Source: a virus | DNA length: 53,527 bases | Virus record (IMG/VR): IMGVR_UViG_3300042922_000627 | Coordinates: 1 to 53,527 of that record | Direction: 5' to 3' (one strand) | In this document: piece after piece, positions 26,759 through 33,927 of the stretch | Layout: each line of letters opens with the position of its first letter | Numbering within the stretch: the first letter of the stretch is position 1 | Notes under the pieces: generated by a model | Database searches by the model: none | Told to the model about the DNA's origin: nothing | What the model saw: the letters and a program-made list of their open reading frames with translations, nothing else | Position numbers and translations under genes: made by a program

Positions 26759-27342
26759 ATCCGCTCACCACATTTCTGGCAGAGGATATACTTGCGCTTC
26801 TCTTCCGCAGGTTCGGAAGGAGGGACATATTGCTCGGCGGTTTGCGCAGCTGCTTCCTCCTGAGCTTCGTATTTATCCCTGGTTTCCTTGATGTCGTTCT
26901 TGCGGCTCTCGTCAATAGTGCCGTATTCCTGCAGTGCTATTCCTGCCTCGTCTGCTTCCATGACGATGGATTTCAATAAATCCTCTTCAAAGCCTGGAAT
27001 ATCAAGGTCGTCTTTTAGCTCCAGGATAAAAGCATCGAACGTAGCCAGGTCATCGACACCCAAGTCGAATACTCTGTTGTCTGCCAACATCAACTTTTTC
27101 TTTCCCGATTCTGTCAGGCCAGATACAATATAGCAATCCGCTTCTGTTCTCCCCAGAGAACTGAGGGCTTCATACAAACCATTGCCGGCCAGTATCACAT
27201 TGTCCTCGTCGATGACGATGGGGCGGATCTGGTCGAACATTTCTATTGATCGTCTGAACTCATGGAGCTGTTTGTCAGTATGCAAACGCACATTACGCTC
27301 CGGCTTTTTGAGATCAGCCAGCTTTTTCTTGATTATCTTCAT
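26749..27342 (-). CDS. ParB N-terminal-domain protein
   Basis: A 197-residue ParB/Srx-type protein: LHTDKQLHEFRRSIEMFDQIRPIVIDEDNVILAGNGLYEAL (about 20-60) replaces the usual G(N/H)xR box with AGNGLYEA, then LADNRVFDLG (about 86-95), a motif seen in ParB domains next to phage DNA methylases. The C-terminal end (CQKCGERIWL) has a single CxxC, maybe half of a zinc site. It begins inside the stop of the symporter and ends inside the start of the PAPS-reductase gene, so the four proteins are made from one message. Confidence 0.8.
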   Translation of the reverse strand: MKIIKKKLADLKKPERNVRLHTDKQLHEFRRSIEMFDQIRPIVIDEDNVILAGNGLYEALSSLGRTEADCYIVSGLTESGKKKLMLADNRVFDLGVDDLATFDAFILELKDDLDIPGFEEDLLKSIVMEADEAGIALQEYGTIDESRKNDIKETRDKYEAQEEAAAQTAEQYVPPSEPAEEKRKYILCQKCGERIWL

Positions 27343-28715
27343 GCCCTCACCGCCTTTCGGGATGCGAGGACAGCCACTATGCCGCTCATGAGCACAGTGG
27401 TTAAACTTCCGATTGTCTTATACAGAGCAATATTGAATATATTGCCGTAAGCGAATATCGGCAAGCCTAAGCATAATGAAATCAAGACACCAATAAAAAC
27501 GCCCCGAGCAGATAACTTCTTGCCGAGTAATGTCATTACTGTTGGCAAGAGAGTCGATGCCCTGAGCGTACCATAAAACAAAAACAACCATGTTACTGTC
27601 AGGCCTGGTATATTGGAAATCGCTATTGCTACTACCAGCAGCATTAACATAGTAAGCTTTGACTTTTTTATGCTGCTACCAGTCTTGAGGTCCGACGTCA
27701 TGGATGCAGCTGCACATAGATTACTTGATACTGTGGATAGCAATCCAGATAGTATCATAAACAGGAATGGTATAAGAACCCACGCTGGGAAGATGGAAGA
27801 TATAAACTCGAAATTTACCATTCCCACATCAGAGGCTTTGAAGCCTGAGCCTGCTGCTATGAATCCCATCGCTCCCATTGCTATGGGTACGAGGGCAAAT
27901 ATTAACGCTCCAACAAAAAACGCCTTACCTATATGCTCCTTCCTGATTGAAAACACTCGTTGCCAAAAACATTGGTCTCCAAATGGTCCAGATGTCAGTC
28001 CTATCGCTGTAGGTAATCCGAAACCGAGGAATACCGCCAGCCCTGTTTGTGATGTCAACGAGGTCATGTTACCATTGATGGAGCCGAGTCCTTGAATTAG
28101 CGCAGACGCTCCACCATTCATTTTAAGCGCCCAAGGCACAAGTAATATACAACCACCTAAAATGATTATCATTTGCAAGGTGTCAGTTGCAACTGCCGCC
28201 TTAATGCCTGAAAACTGAGAGTATGAATAAGCAATCACAGCGAGCAGCATTGTCATAACCCAGAAGGGAAGTCCTGTTATTAGCGAAAGTATTTTACTCC
28301 CGGCCAGTAGTTGCACCGCTGTAGATAGAATAGCTAATGTCCCAAGCTGGAATGAATAAATGCCCTTCACTTTATTGCTTTGATATTTTTCTCCCATATA
28401 TCCGGATAGAGTAATACCCTGTGGAAATTCATTCCGGATCCGTTTTGCAAATGGGATAAATAACATAAGGCAAAGTACATTCGGTACCAGGAACCAGAAC
28501 ATTCCCGGTATACCATTTTGATATGCCTGCTGTCCTGAAACAAACAGTGCAGGTGCCCATACCCATGTTGCAGCAATACTCATGGCCGAAATCCCAAATG
28601 GAATTTTCCTGTCGGCTACATGGAACCTCTCAGCATTGGCCGTCCATTTAGTGAATATCACGGTCGTTGCTATCATAATAAAAGCATAAATAAATAATAC
28701 AAGAAAACCGTTCAT
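27339..28715 (-). CDS. sodium/solute symporter (SSS/SLC5 family)
   Basis: A 458-residue inner-membrane transporter with about 12-13 hydrophobic segments. SSS marks include ISAMSIAATWVWAPALFVSG (about 44-63), GYMGEKY, and AVATDTLQMIIILGG (about 173-187), where the family couples Na+ binding to import. The substrate cannot be read from sequence; the N-terminal AATW.WAPAL region resembles urea/DUR3-like members. A full-length SSS transporter is very unusual in a phage. A GGAGG site is preceded by a structured leader, and the stop overlaps the ParB-like start. Confidence 0.92.
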   Translation of the reverse strand: MNGFLVLFIYAFIMIATTVIFTKWTANAERFHVADRKIPFGISAMSIAATWVWAPALFVSGQQAYQNGIPGMFWFLVPNVLCLMLFIPFAKRIRNEFPQGITLSGYMGEKYQSNKVKGIYSFQLGTLAILSTAVQLLAGSKILSLITGLPFWVMTMLLAVIAYSYSQFSGIKAAVATDTLQMIIILGGCILLVPWALKMNGGASALIQGLGSINGNMTSLTSQTGLAVFLGFGLPTAIGLTSGPFGDQCFWQRVFSIRKEHIGKAFFVGALIFALVPIAMGAMGFIAAGSGFKASDVGMVNFEFISSIFPAWVLIPFLFMILSGLLSTVSSNLCAAASMTSDLKTGSSIKKSKLTMLMLLVVAIAISNIPGLTVTWLFLFYGTLRASTLLPTVMTLLGKKLSARGVFIGVLISLCLGLPIFAYGNIFNIALYKTIGSLTTVLMSGIVAVLASRKAVRA

Positions 28716-28716
28716 G

Positions 28717-28824
28717 TAAAAAATCCTCCTTATTTTTTGTTTCCCGCTGCCGGCTGCTGGCGAACAGACACGACCCGGTACTGACTTTGCGTAAAGGAGA
28801 AACGCAGAGCCAAAATCCTCCTTT
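28717..28824 (-). promoter_or_regulatory. structured 5' leader with alternative hairpins
   Basis: The minus-strand leader holds the first Shine-Dalgarno AAAGGAGG (28824-28817), an exact anti-SD CTCCTTT (28799-28793) and a second SD AAGGAGG (28731-28725). The anti-SD lies entirely in the loop of a competing hairpin (TGCGT 28806-28802 with ACGCA 28792-28788). Pairing of CTCCTTT with either SD would block translation; forming the small hairpin restricts it. Folding is inferred by eye. Confidence 0.5.
28730..28813 (-). CDS. short upstream ORF / possible leader peptide of the symporter operon
   Basis: Between two GGAGG sites an open frame starts at TTG (28813) or CTG (28807) and encodes up to 27 residues containing QYRVVSVRQQPAAGNKK. 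Its stop TAA overlaps the AAGGAGG of the symporter. It is much richer in GC than its surroundings. TTG lies only three bases after its GGAGG, CTG nine bases, so the start is uncertain. Its placement suggests a leader peptide whose translation controls the operon. Not proven to be translated. Confidence 0.45.
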   Translation of the reverse strand: MALRFSFTQSQYRVVSVRQQPAAGNKK

Positions 28825-28825
28825 C

Positions 28826-28858
28826 AAATAAAATAGCGACTCCTTTTTAGAAGTCGCT
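28826..28858 (-). terminator. terminator-like hairpin (attenuator candidate) before the symporter operon
   Basis: Minus-strand stem AGCGACTTC / GGAGTCGCT (9 bp, one GU pair, loop TAAAAA), followed by ATTTTATTT. No room for a promoter exists between it and the first SD, so island transcripts starting upstream must pass through it. Confidence 0.65.
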
Positions 28859-28883
28859 TGCTTATGTGGGATTTTACAGTTTA

Positions 28884-28948
28884 ATGCTATCAAATATCAC
28901 TCGGGACATCAATACGGGGATTCGGGACATTAGGGGTTATTCGGGACA
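28884..28948 (-). promoter_or_regulatory. promoter with three TGTCCCGA direct repeats
   Basis: The 8-mer TGTCCCGA (minus strand) occurs at 28948-28941, 28929-28922 and 28908-28901, 19 and 21 bp apart, so on one helical face. A promoter-like TTGATG (28912-28907), 17-bp spacer and TAGCAT (28889-28884) overlaps the third copy. This looks like an operator array controlling the symporter island. Confidence 0.55.
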
Positions 28949-28971
28949 ACTTTTATAATCTTAATTACTAA

Positions 28972-29118
28972 TTATTTTACTGGCTCAACACATGCAGGCT
29001 CAAGATAATGTGCAAATCCATTCTCGTAGCATTCATCGAAATAATTACACTGTGGACAATTCTCAAATTGTACCTTGATAATATTGCCTTTATGCATGAC
29101 TTCTATATTTTGTTCCAC
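28972..29118 (-). CDS. small Cys-rich protein (48 aa)
   Basis: A GTG start (29118) lies six bases after AAGGAGG, an ideal site. The product has CPQC, then FDECYENGF, YLEPACVEP. Four cysteines suggest a metal knuckle. The ECY.NGF..YLEP segment is close to ECYNGFSAYEP in the product of 31164-31316, so the two appear to be related. Function unknown. Confidence 0.7.
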   Translation of the reverse strand: MEQNIEVMHKGNIIKVQFENCPQCNYFDECYENGFAHYLEPACVEPVK

Positions 29119-29137
29119 ATTATACCTCCTTCAACAC

Positions 29138-29407
29138 TTATTCATTATGCGATACGATTTCTTGAAATTCATCATATTCATAACCGCTACATTCTTCTTT
29201 ACAATCGGCTTCATTATTGACACATCGGTATCTGTATCCTTCATCTTCTGTTTTAACGCTAATAAACCAATTACAACTAAGACATAGATTACGCTTTCCT
29301 CCTATTGTGAATCTTGCTCCGCAATAATCACACTGGCATTTAACTGGTTCACCTACTACAAGTGTTTCTCTCATTGCACCTACACATCTTTCACAGGCCA
29401 AAACCAT
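29138..29407 (-). CDS. zinc-ribbon-like small protein (89 aa)
   Basis: A Cys-rich protein with CERC, CQCDYCGARF and CLSCNWF pairs, then a CVNNEADCKEEC stretch, pointing to one or two zinc knuckles. The start is unsure: ATG 29407 has a close GGGGG, and a longer frame begins at 29488 inside the terminator of the CPBP gene, which argues against it. Function unknown; acts perhaps as a nucleic-acid-binding regulator. Confidence 0.6.
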   Translation of the reverse strand: MVLACERCVGAMRETLVVGEPVKCQCDYCGARFTIGGKRNLCLSCNWFISVKTEDEGYRYRCVNNEADCKEECSGYEYDEFQEIVSHNE

Positions 29408-29475
29408 TACCCCCAAAATTACACTATATTCATGATCCGACGTACTTTTCTTATTTTGCGCCCAAAAATGGACAT

Positions 29476-29506
29476 AAAAAACGCACATCGTTTAAATGAA
29501 TGTGCG
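29476..29506 (-). terminator. rho-independent terminator of the CPBP gene
   Basis: On the minus strand CGCACATTC and GATGTGCG form a stem with loop ATTTAAA, followed by TTTTTTA. It lies about 50 bases after the CPBP stop. Confidence 0.75.
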
Positions 29507-29553
29507 GTAATAGAATGATTCTTGATATATAAAGATTGCGAACTAAATCAATT

Positions 29554-30348
29554 TCATATTATGTTCATTTTTATTGTTGGCATTTCTTTTTCAATCTTTT
29601 TATTGAAGAATTCATTTTTGTTCTTTAGAACTATAGGAATACAAATAATTACACATATAGTGGTTGCTAAAGCATAAAACAAAACGCCTTCTCTACTTTG
29701 AAGAAGTGTAACAGAACCGACATTAACGCCAAAGTGGAACAATATCATGCATAATAAATTCCCACTGGTTTTCATATATACCCATGCCATAAAAATCGAA
29801 AAACATATTATCAACATTACAAACAGAAAAAAGCCCGATAATCCATAAGTAAATTTGCAGTGCCATATACCCCATAATGAACCAACGACTATTGTACTGT
29901 AAAACATATTATGCTTTTTTGCAAACATAGGTAATAGATAACCTCTCCAGCCGATTTCCTCTGTAATACATCCGAGCATTGCAGTAATAATTGTGATAAC
30001 ATATCCTAACGAAGTATCTTTCCAAATCACAAATTGATTTCCCATCGAAGATATTATCAGTGATGAAATTAAGATTACAGCCACAGGCAAGAATAAGGAT
30101 ACTAACATCCATAACAGAATTTTTTTTGTTTTAACAGAATTCCAATTCATTTTCACCCAAGCAGACCAATTATTTAACATCCCGCAAATGAGAACAAGTC
30201 CGATTGTAGGTGCATATTGTGGTGAAATAAATGCATTGTTTGTAAACATATATGCCGCTCCCAAAATAATTGTTATTAAAAAGGTAATCACAAAATAAAT
30301 AGCTATTATGTATCTTTTAAGAAAAGAGTTCTCGGTTTTTGTCTTCAT
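29554..30348 (-). CDS. CPBP/CAAX-type intramembrane metalloprotease
   Basis: A 264-residue membrane protein with about eight helices. The family motifs are clear: EEIGWRGYLLP (about 131-141; the glutamate pair and arginine), WGIWH (about 160-164) and a later FHFGVN (about 215). CPBP (Abi-like) proteases cleave membrane peptides; in bacteria they process or give immunity to peptides. As a phage moron it could alter the lysogen surface or block other phages. It has its own promoter (30450-30422) and terminator (29506-29476), and a GGGGG ribosome site. Confidence 0.9.
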   Translation of the reverse strand: MKTKTENSFLKRYIIAIYFVITFLITIILGAAYMFTNNAFISPQYAPTIGLVLICGMLNNWSAWVKMNWNSVKTKKILLWMLVSLFLPVAVILISSLIISSMGNQFVIWKDTSLGYVITIITAMLGCITEEIGWRGYLLPMFAKKHNMFYSTIVVGSLWGIWHCKFTYGLSGFFLFVMLIICFSIFMAWVYMKTSGNLLCMILFHFGVNVGSVTLLQSREGVLFYALATTICVIICIPIVLKNKNEFFNKKIEKEMPTIKMNII

Positions 30349-30382
30349 AATCTTGCCCCCTGATTAAAACAATTTTTTGTTG

Positions 30383-30450
30383 CAAACAATACTGATTATA
30401 AAAGGTAACTCATTACAAACAATACTACACTTGGAAAATTTCTATGTCAA
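30383..30450 (-). promoter_or_regulatory. promoter and direct-repeat operator of the CPBP gene
   Basis: Minus-strand TTGACA (30450-30445), 17-bp spacer, TAGTAT (30427-30422). An 11-bp direct repeat AGTATTGTTTG sits at 30426-30416 (touching the -10) and again at 30393-30383. The repeats suggest a repressor site. Bases 30349-30522 hold no gene. Confidence 0.7.
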
Positions 30451-30522
30451 GTTTCACTCCTTACCGCACTATTCAGTTGTCAAAGATCATGTATTTCCGT
30501 TACTATCTATTCATATCTCGAA

Positions 30523-31110
30523 CTACTTGTTTACCTGAAATATCCACAAATAGCTGTGATTCTTTCTGGCATGCTTTTGCTCATATACCGGTTTTGGTCT
30601 TTTTGTATTTATCAGAATGAACAAATCTTCTGCATACATTCCAAGTTCTTTCTCAGCAATATTTTTTATTTCTTCGTGTGTCCAATACTGCTTACCACCG
30701 TAAATTTCATCTTGGCACTTACATAAAATATAGCCTTTACTCCTGATTGCTCTTTTTAATTCGCATAGTCCATCCCTGTACATTTGGACAATATCATTAT
30801 GAGTTGTAAACCTGGTAGTATTGTAGCAGTGTTGCATACCTTTCAGCTCAAGCCTTGCATATGGAGGGTCAATCGCTCCGTGGTCAAAAGAATTATCCTT
30901 GTGCGGCAGCTGTCTAAAATCTATGCCCATTTTTATGTCGGTACCAACAATTTCATATTTGCTTTTATCAATGTCTTTCCAAAAAACTCCCCTGCCATAT
31001 GTAACATCTGCTATTCTGCTACCCTTTTCAAAATATAGGTTAACAGCATTTTTTATTAACCCTGAATTGCATCCGTGATGCACTGTATAAATAATCTTTT
31101 CTTCTTCCAA
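30523..31110 (-). CDS. DNA methyltransferase (DPPY type)
   Basis: A 195-residue SAM-dependent methylase of the N6-adenine/N4-cytosine class: motif X-like HHGCNSGLI (about 11-19), motif I ADVTYGRGVFW, acidic GTDIK, catalytic DPPY (about 99-102), and the end motif HARKNHSYLWIFQ. Motif I lacks the usual FxGxG and reads VTYGRG. No target domain is obvious, so it is a compact solitary methylase. I choose TTG 31110, eight bases after AGGAGG; the ATG at 31158 has no site. It may protect phage DNA or tag sites for regulation. Confidence 0.85.
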   Translation of the reverse strand: MEEEKIIYTVHHGCNSGLIKNAVNLYFEKGSRIADVTYGRGVFWKDIDKSKYEIVGTDIKMGIDFRQLPHKDNSFDHGAIDPPYARLELKGMQHCYNTTRFTTHNDIVQMYRDGLCELKRAIRSKGYILCKCQDEIYGGKQYWTHEEIKNIAEKELGMYAEDLFILINTKRPKPVYEQKHARKNHSYLWIFQVNK

Positions 31111-31163
31111 ACTTTTCACCTCCTGGTTGGTGCGCAATAGACTTATGATCCGACGCATCTTTC

Positions 31164-31316
31164 TTATAAAGCGTCGGTTTCCTGTTTTATCATTTCTACA
31201 TTGGGTTCATAAGCACTAAACCCGTTATAACATTCATTTGCCTGTTTGCACCCGTAAAAGCTGTCATCTTTGTGCCTACAAGTATTACAGCAATGATATA
31301 ATTTTTCTTGAGCCAT
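31164..31316 (-). CDS. small Cys-rich protein (50 aa)
   Basis: ATG 31316 after GGAAGGATGA. The product has HCCNTC, YGCKQANECYNGFSAYEP; five cysteines. Its ECYNGFSAYEP segment is shared, with small changes, by the 48-residue protein at 28972-29118. Possibly a metal-binding mini-protein. Function unknown. Confidence 0.65.
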   Translation of the reverse strand: MAQEKLYHCCNTCRHKDDSFYGCKQANECYNGFSAYEPNVEMIKQETDAL

Positions 31317-31371
31317 TTTTTCAGTCATCCTTCCTGCGGGGGATTTAACGCCCTCGCTCGGTTTTTATTCA

Positions 31372-31806
31372 TTATGCGAAACATTTTTCCTGTTTATCTT
31401 TTATATTCTTTCGGAACTGTTCCATCTGTTCTGGTGTATACGCTTTTTTCTTTTCGTCTTGTCCGTCATCTATGAATACCAGTGGTAGTGGCTGCCACGC
31501 AATAACCTCGTAACGGTAATTACATGCATCATGCCACGTTGGGATTCCGTTGCCGTCCCATGCAAAGTATAGTATACAGGGCATTTTTGCCCCCTTAACA
31601 GTAACTAGATATGGCTTACTTTGTATTGTCGGATTTGGCTCCGGCAACCGCTCATTACATGGAATCCAATCGAATGTAGTATACTGATTTTCTTCATTAT
31701 CTTTTTGAGCATAACCACAAGTTTTATCCCTGTAGCCTGTAGAAAAGCACTCTCCAGCAATTTTATAGCAACAATTATTTTCCGATAAACATTTCTTATT
31801 TTTCAT
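31372..31806 (-). CDS. DUF551 domain protein
   Basis: A 144-residue protein. The N-terminal 40 residues hold six cysteines (KKCLSENNCCYKIAGEC), then the DUF551 core: FDWIPCNERLPEPN, YLVTVKG, and YEVIAWQPLPL (about 98-108). DUF551 proteins are common in phage accessory and early regions; no activity is known. The last 30 residues are a charged helix. Confidence 0.82.
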   Translation of the reverse strand: MKNKKCLSENNCCYKIAGECFSTGYRDKTCGYAQKDNEENQYTTFDWIPCNERLPEPNPTIQSKPYLVTVKGAKMPCILYFAWDGNGIPTWHDACNYRYEVIAWQPLPLVFIDDGQDEKKKAYTPEQMEQFRKNIKDKQEKCFA

Positions 31807-31842
31807 TGATTTACACCTCGCTTCCTTCGCATTAGACTTATT

Positions 31843-32256
31843 TTATTTTTCAAACTGCTTACCTGCCCTCAAAAACCTGTAACAAACCTTTTTTATACTT
31901 TCTGCGGTGTTGTTACCACCCATTTCTTCAGCCACCTGGCTCCATGGTTTGAGGTCTACAAACCTCAGATACATAATAAGCCTTATTTGATAGTCGTGAA
32001 TACTATCTATATATTGCTGTATTTTCATTTGTTCTTCAAAGAGGCGCTTCTGTTCCTCAACAATCTGCTGCTGCATGTCCACAATGAGCGGGATAATCTC
32101 TCCAATAGGGTTCTTTGTCCCAGTCTTACGCGGCATATCTGTCAATATCTGCACTCCAGACTGTAGCCTTTCCTCCAGGTCAACCAAACGCTGAGTGTCC
32201 CGGTCAATCAGCTTTTGTATGTAGTACAGTTTAGATAATTCTTTTAAGTCCACCAC
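31843..32256 (-). CDS. sigma-like / ArpU-type late transcription regulator
   Basis: A 137-residue protein with a long N-terminal helix and a C-terminal sigma-region-4-like HTH: Y..SIHDYQIRLIMYLRFVDLKPWSQVAEEMG...TAESIKKVCYRFL (about 85-130). Similar proteins (DUF1492/RinA/ArpU group) sit at the end of early operons of Bacillota phages and switch on late genes. Its place at the early-to-late border fits. Start GTG 32256 after GGGGG. Role inferred. Confidence 0.72.
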   Translation of the reverse strand: MVDLKELSKLYYIQKLIDRDTQRLVDLEERLQSGVQILTDMPRKTGTKNPIGEIIPLIVDMQQQIVEEQKRLFEEQMKIQQYIDSIHDYQIRLIMYLRFVDLKPWSQVAEEMGGNNTAESIKKVCYRFLRAGKQFEK

Positions 32257-32279
32257 AACGCCCCCTTTTAAGTATTACT

Positions 32280-32438
32280 CTATTCTTTTCTTTTGCATTT
32301 ACTGAAACAGTTTTCTTTCTGTCGCTTGCTTCCAGTATAGTATTTGCAAAATCCGTCCTCGCCCTTCCGAAATCCTGGACATATATCTCCGACTTTCAAC
32401 AGCTTATTTTCCAATGACTTAGGTTTTCTACCTTTCAT
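32280..32438 (-). CDS. small Cys-containing protein (52 aa)
   Basis: ATG 32438 lies five bases after GGAGG and overlaps the stop of the next gene upstream (TCATGA). The basic product carries CPGF, FCKYY and ENCFSKCKRKE. Not recognised; likely a small zinc-binding phage protein. Confidence 0.65.
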   Translation of the reverse strand: MKGRKPKSLENKLLKVGDICPGFRKGEDGFCKYYTGSKRQKENCFSKCKRKE

Positions 32439-32695
32439 GATGGCCTCCTTTTTCTTTTGAAACGTGCTGCATGGTGACAAGTACTGAAATGTGAAATATA
32501 GCCGAAACCAGTTACTTTATTTAGATCACCTTCAAATTCACAGCTGATTACCTTTCCATTCGGTGTAACTACCTTACCTGCTGATTTTTCCTTGGCCCAG
32601 TATGGAACGAGAGAGGGGTCACATGGCATACTCTTTCCGTTTGACGTTTGTATAAAAACTATGTATTCTCCGCACCCTCTGCATTTTGGTGACAT
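32435..32695 (-). CDS. small zinc-ribbon protein (86 aa)
   Basis: The product starts SPKCRGCGEYIVFIQTSNGK.MPCDP, a phage zinc-ribbon type (CxxC near residues 5-8, then MPCDP), and ends with HFSTCHHAARFKRKRR. Strong GGAGG site. Common in Bacillota phage early regions; function unknown. Upstream bases 32700-32818 hold no gene I can support. Confidence 0.7.
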   Translation of the reverse strand: MSPKCRGCGEYIVFIQTSNGKSMPCDPSLVPYWAKEKSAGKVVTPNGKVISCEFEGDLNKVTGFGYISHFSTCHHAARFKRKRRPS

Positions 32696-32818
32696 ATAAT
32701 ACCTCCTCGCTGATCGTCCTCTATTTGGGATAGCAGAATGGGCGGCTCATTCCAATTAGTCCCTTATGAATATTCAGTTTTAATCTCACCGCTGCCGCCG
32801 AGCAGTGGAGCTTTATTT

Positions 32819-33301
32819 TCATCTGAGCCAGTTCCACAGTCCTTGTTTACCCTTCACCGATATAGGCTCCGGCAGTATTGTCATATTCGCAAATTCCCAT
32901 GCGAAACGACCTTTTCTCCAATCGCCAAAGATTTGTTCTTGTCGGGATATATATTCCACCTTGTCAAAATCATAGGCAGTATTCGGGCATTTCACGATAT
33001 GAAGTCCATTGTCCAAAGTGTTATACATCCGATAACAGCCGATAAGCTCAGCAGTAGCGATAACGCATCCATAAGGAAGGGTATCAAAGCTGTATATGTC
33101 TGAAAAATCTAAAGCTTCTGCAAACAAGTAAAGCTCTCTGTCAGGATATGTGCCTGTGTTGAACGGCTTTATCGCAGTATGAATTGCTATTGGGCCTCGG
33201 TAAGATATTTCCCAACTGCGAGTCTCATATTTCTTTGCTCTGCAGGCTAGAAGGGAAGCCCATGGCTGCCATACAGTTACTGCTTTCATTGAATCAACCA
33301 C
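32819..33301 (-). CDS. ASCH domain protein
   Basis: A 160-residue ASCH (PUA-like) protein: MKAVTVWQPWASLL (about 5-18), KKYETRSWEISYRGPIAIHTA, GCVIATAELIGCY and FAWEFANM match the family. ASCH domains bind RNA or modified bases; some are ribonucleases or cleave N4-acetylcytidine. A GTG start at 33301 has an AGAGG site; the ATG four codons later is the alternative. In phage it may act on RNA during takeover. Confidence 0.85.
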   Translation of the reverse strand: MVDSMKAVTVWQPWASLLACRAKKYETRSWEISYRGPIAIHTAIKPFNTGTYPDRELYLFAEALDFSDIYSFDTLPYGCVIATAELIGCYRMYNTLDNGLHIVKCPNTAYDFDKVEYISRQEQIFGDWRKGRFAWEFANMTILPEPISVKGKQGLWNWLR

Positions 33302-33316
33302 GATTTTTCCTCTCCT

Positions 33317-33595
33317 CTAAATATAAGAACCTACTATAACAGAATCATCTGAGGCTACCGGTGGTACTAATATCATGTGGACAGGTATCATTTTCTTTAT
33401 CTCAGCTAATGAATCCGAAAGTACTACCATTCTGGTAGGTTTATTTTTAATATTCCATAGCCGTGCAACATATTTGCCAGGGTAATCCTTTGGACTGTTA
33501 TAGACTACGATTATAGGCGGGTTCGCTATCGGTGCTAAATTGACGTCTATAAATGTTTCAAGGATTATATCCCCGCTACTGTCATATATATTCAC
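33317..33595 (-). CDS. uncharacterised early protein (92 aa)
   Basis: GTG 33595 follows GGAGG at seven bases. The product is a compact alpha/beta chain (DIILETFIDVNLAP, PGKYVARLWNIK.KPTRMVVLSDSLAEIKKMIP). The helix-strand layout (VVLSDSLAEIKKMI) is common in small phage early proteins (a PGKYVAR motif). No function assigned. Confidence 0.68.
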   Translation of the reverse strand: MNIYDSSGDIILETFIDVNLAPIANPPIIVVYNSPKDYPGKYVARLWNIKNKPTRMVVLSDSLAEIKKMIPVHMILVPPVASDDSVIVGSYI

Positions 33596-33927
33596 TTTAA
33601 TACCTCCTCAGCGCGGCGATTCCACCGCTTGATAGTTTCTCCTTTGCTGTGATCATGCCAGGCTGTGCAGTCATTCTGGAATTTCGTCTGACAGCAAGGG
33701 CAGGAGATTTCTACAACATAGCTGTTCTCAGTTATAAGAGGATGTTCATTACCGCAGAATGGGCAAGGCTTAAGTTTTGTGTACTCTTCGTAATTAGTAC
33801 ATATTCCCCCGTCCCAAAACGCACAGTCATTATAACAGTTCCAATTATTAACCCCTCTGCCAATATGGCAATTCAATCTTTTCTGTTTATTTGCACTTGT
33901 TTCATCAATGACATCTGTCTTAATCAT
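33592..33927 (-). CDS. Lar-family restriction alleviation-like protein
   Basis: A 111-residue protein whose second half has the Lar pattern: KLKPCPFCGNEHP, ISCPCCQTKF, then W and KRWNRR at the end. The first half has CHIGRG, NCYNDCAFWDGGIC, another possible metal site, so it may be a two-module zinc protein. Lar of Rac prophage eases type I restriction by stimulating host modification. Start ATG 33927 after GGAG; the ORF's upstream ATG lies in the SANT gene without a site. Confidence 0.75.
   Translation of the reverse strand: MIKTDVIDETSANKQKRLNCHIGRGVNNWNCYNDCAFWDGGICTNYEEYTKLKPCPFCGNEHPLITENSYVVEISCPCCQTKFQNDCTAWHDHSKGETIKRWNRRAEEVLK

Noticed and set aside
28648-28893. 81-residue minus-strand ORF over the symporter leader
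   Set aside because: It runs through the terminator-like hairpin and into the symporter in another frame, and its start lacks a ribosome site.
32700-32818. 33-codon frame after the ASCH gene
   Set aside because: No ribosome site, no recognisable composition, and an early stop in the alternative frame; not enough support.
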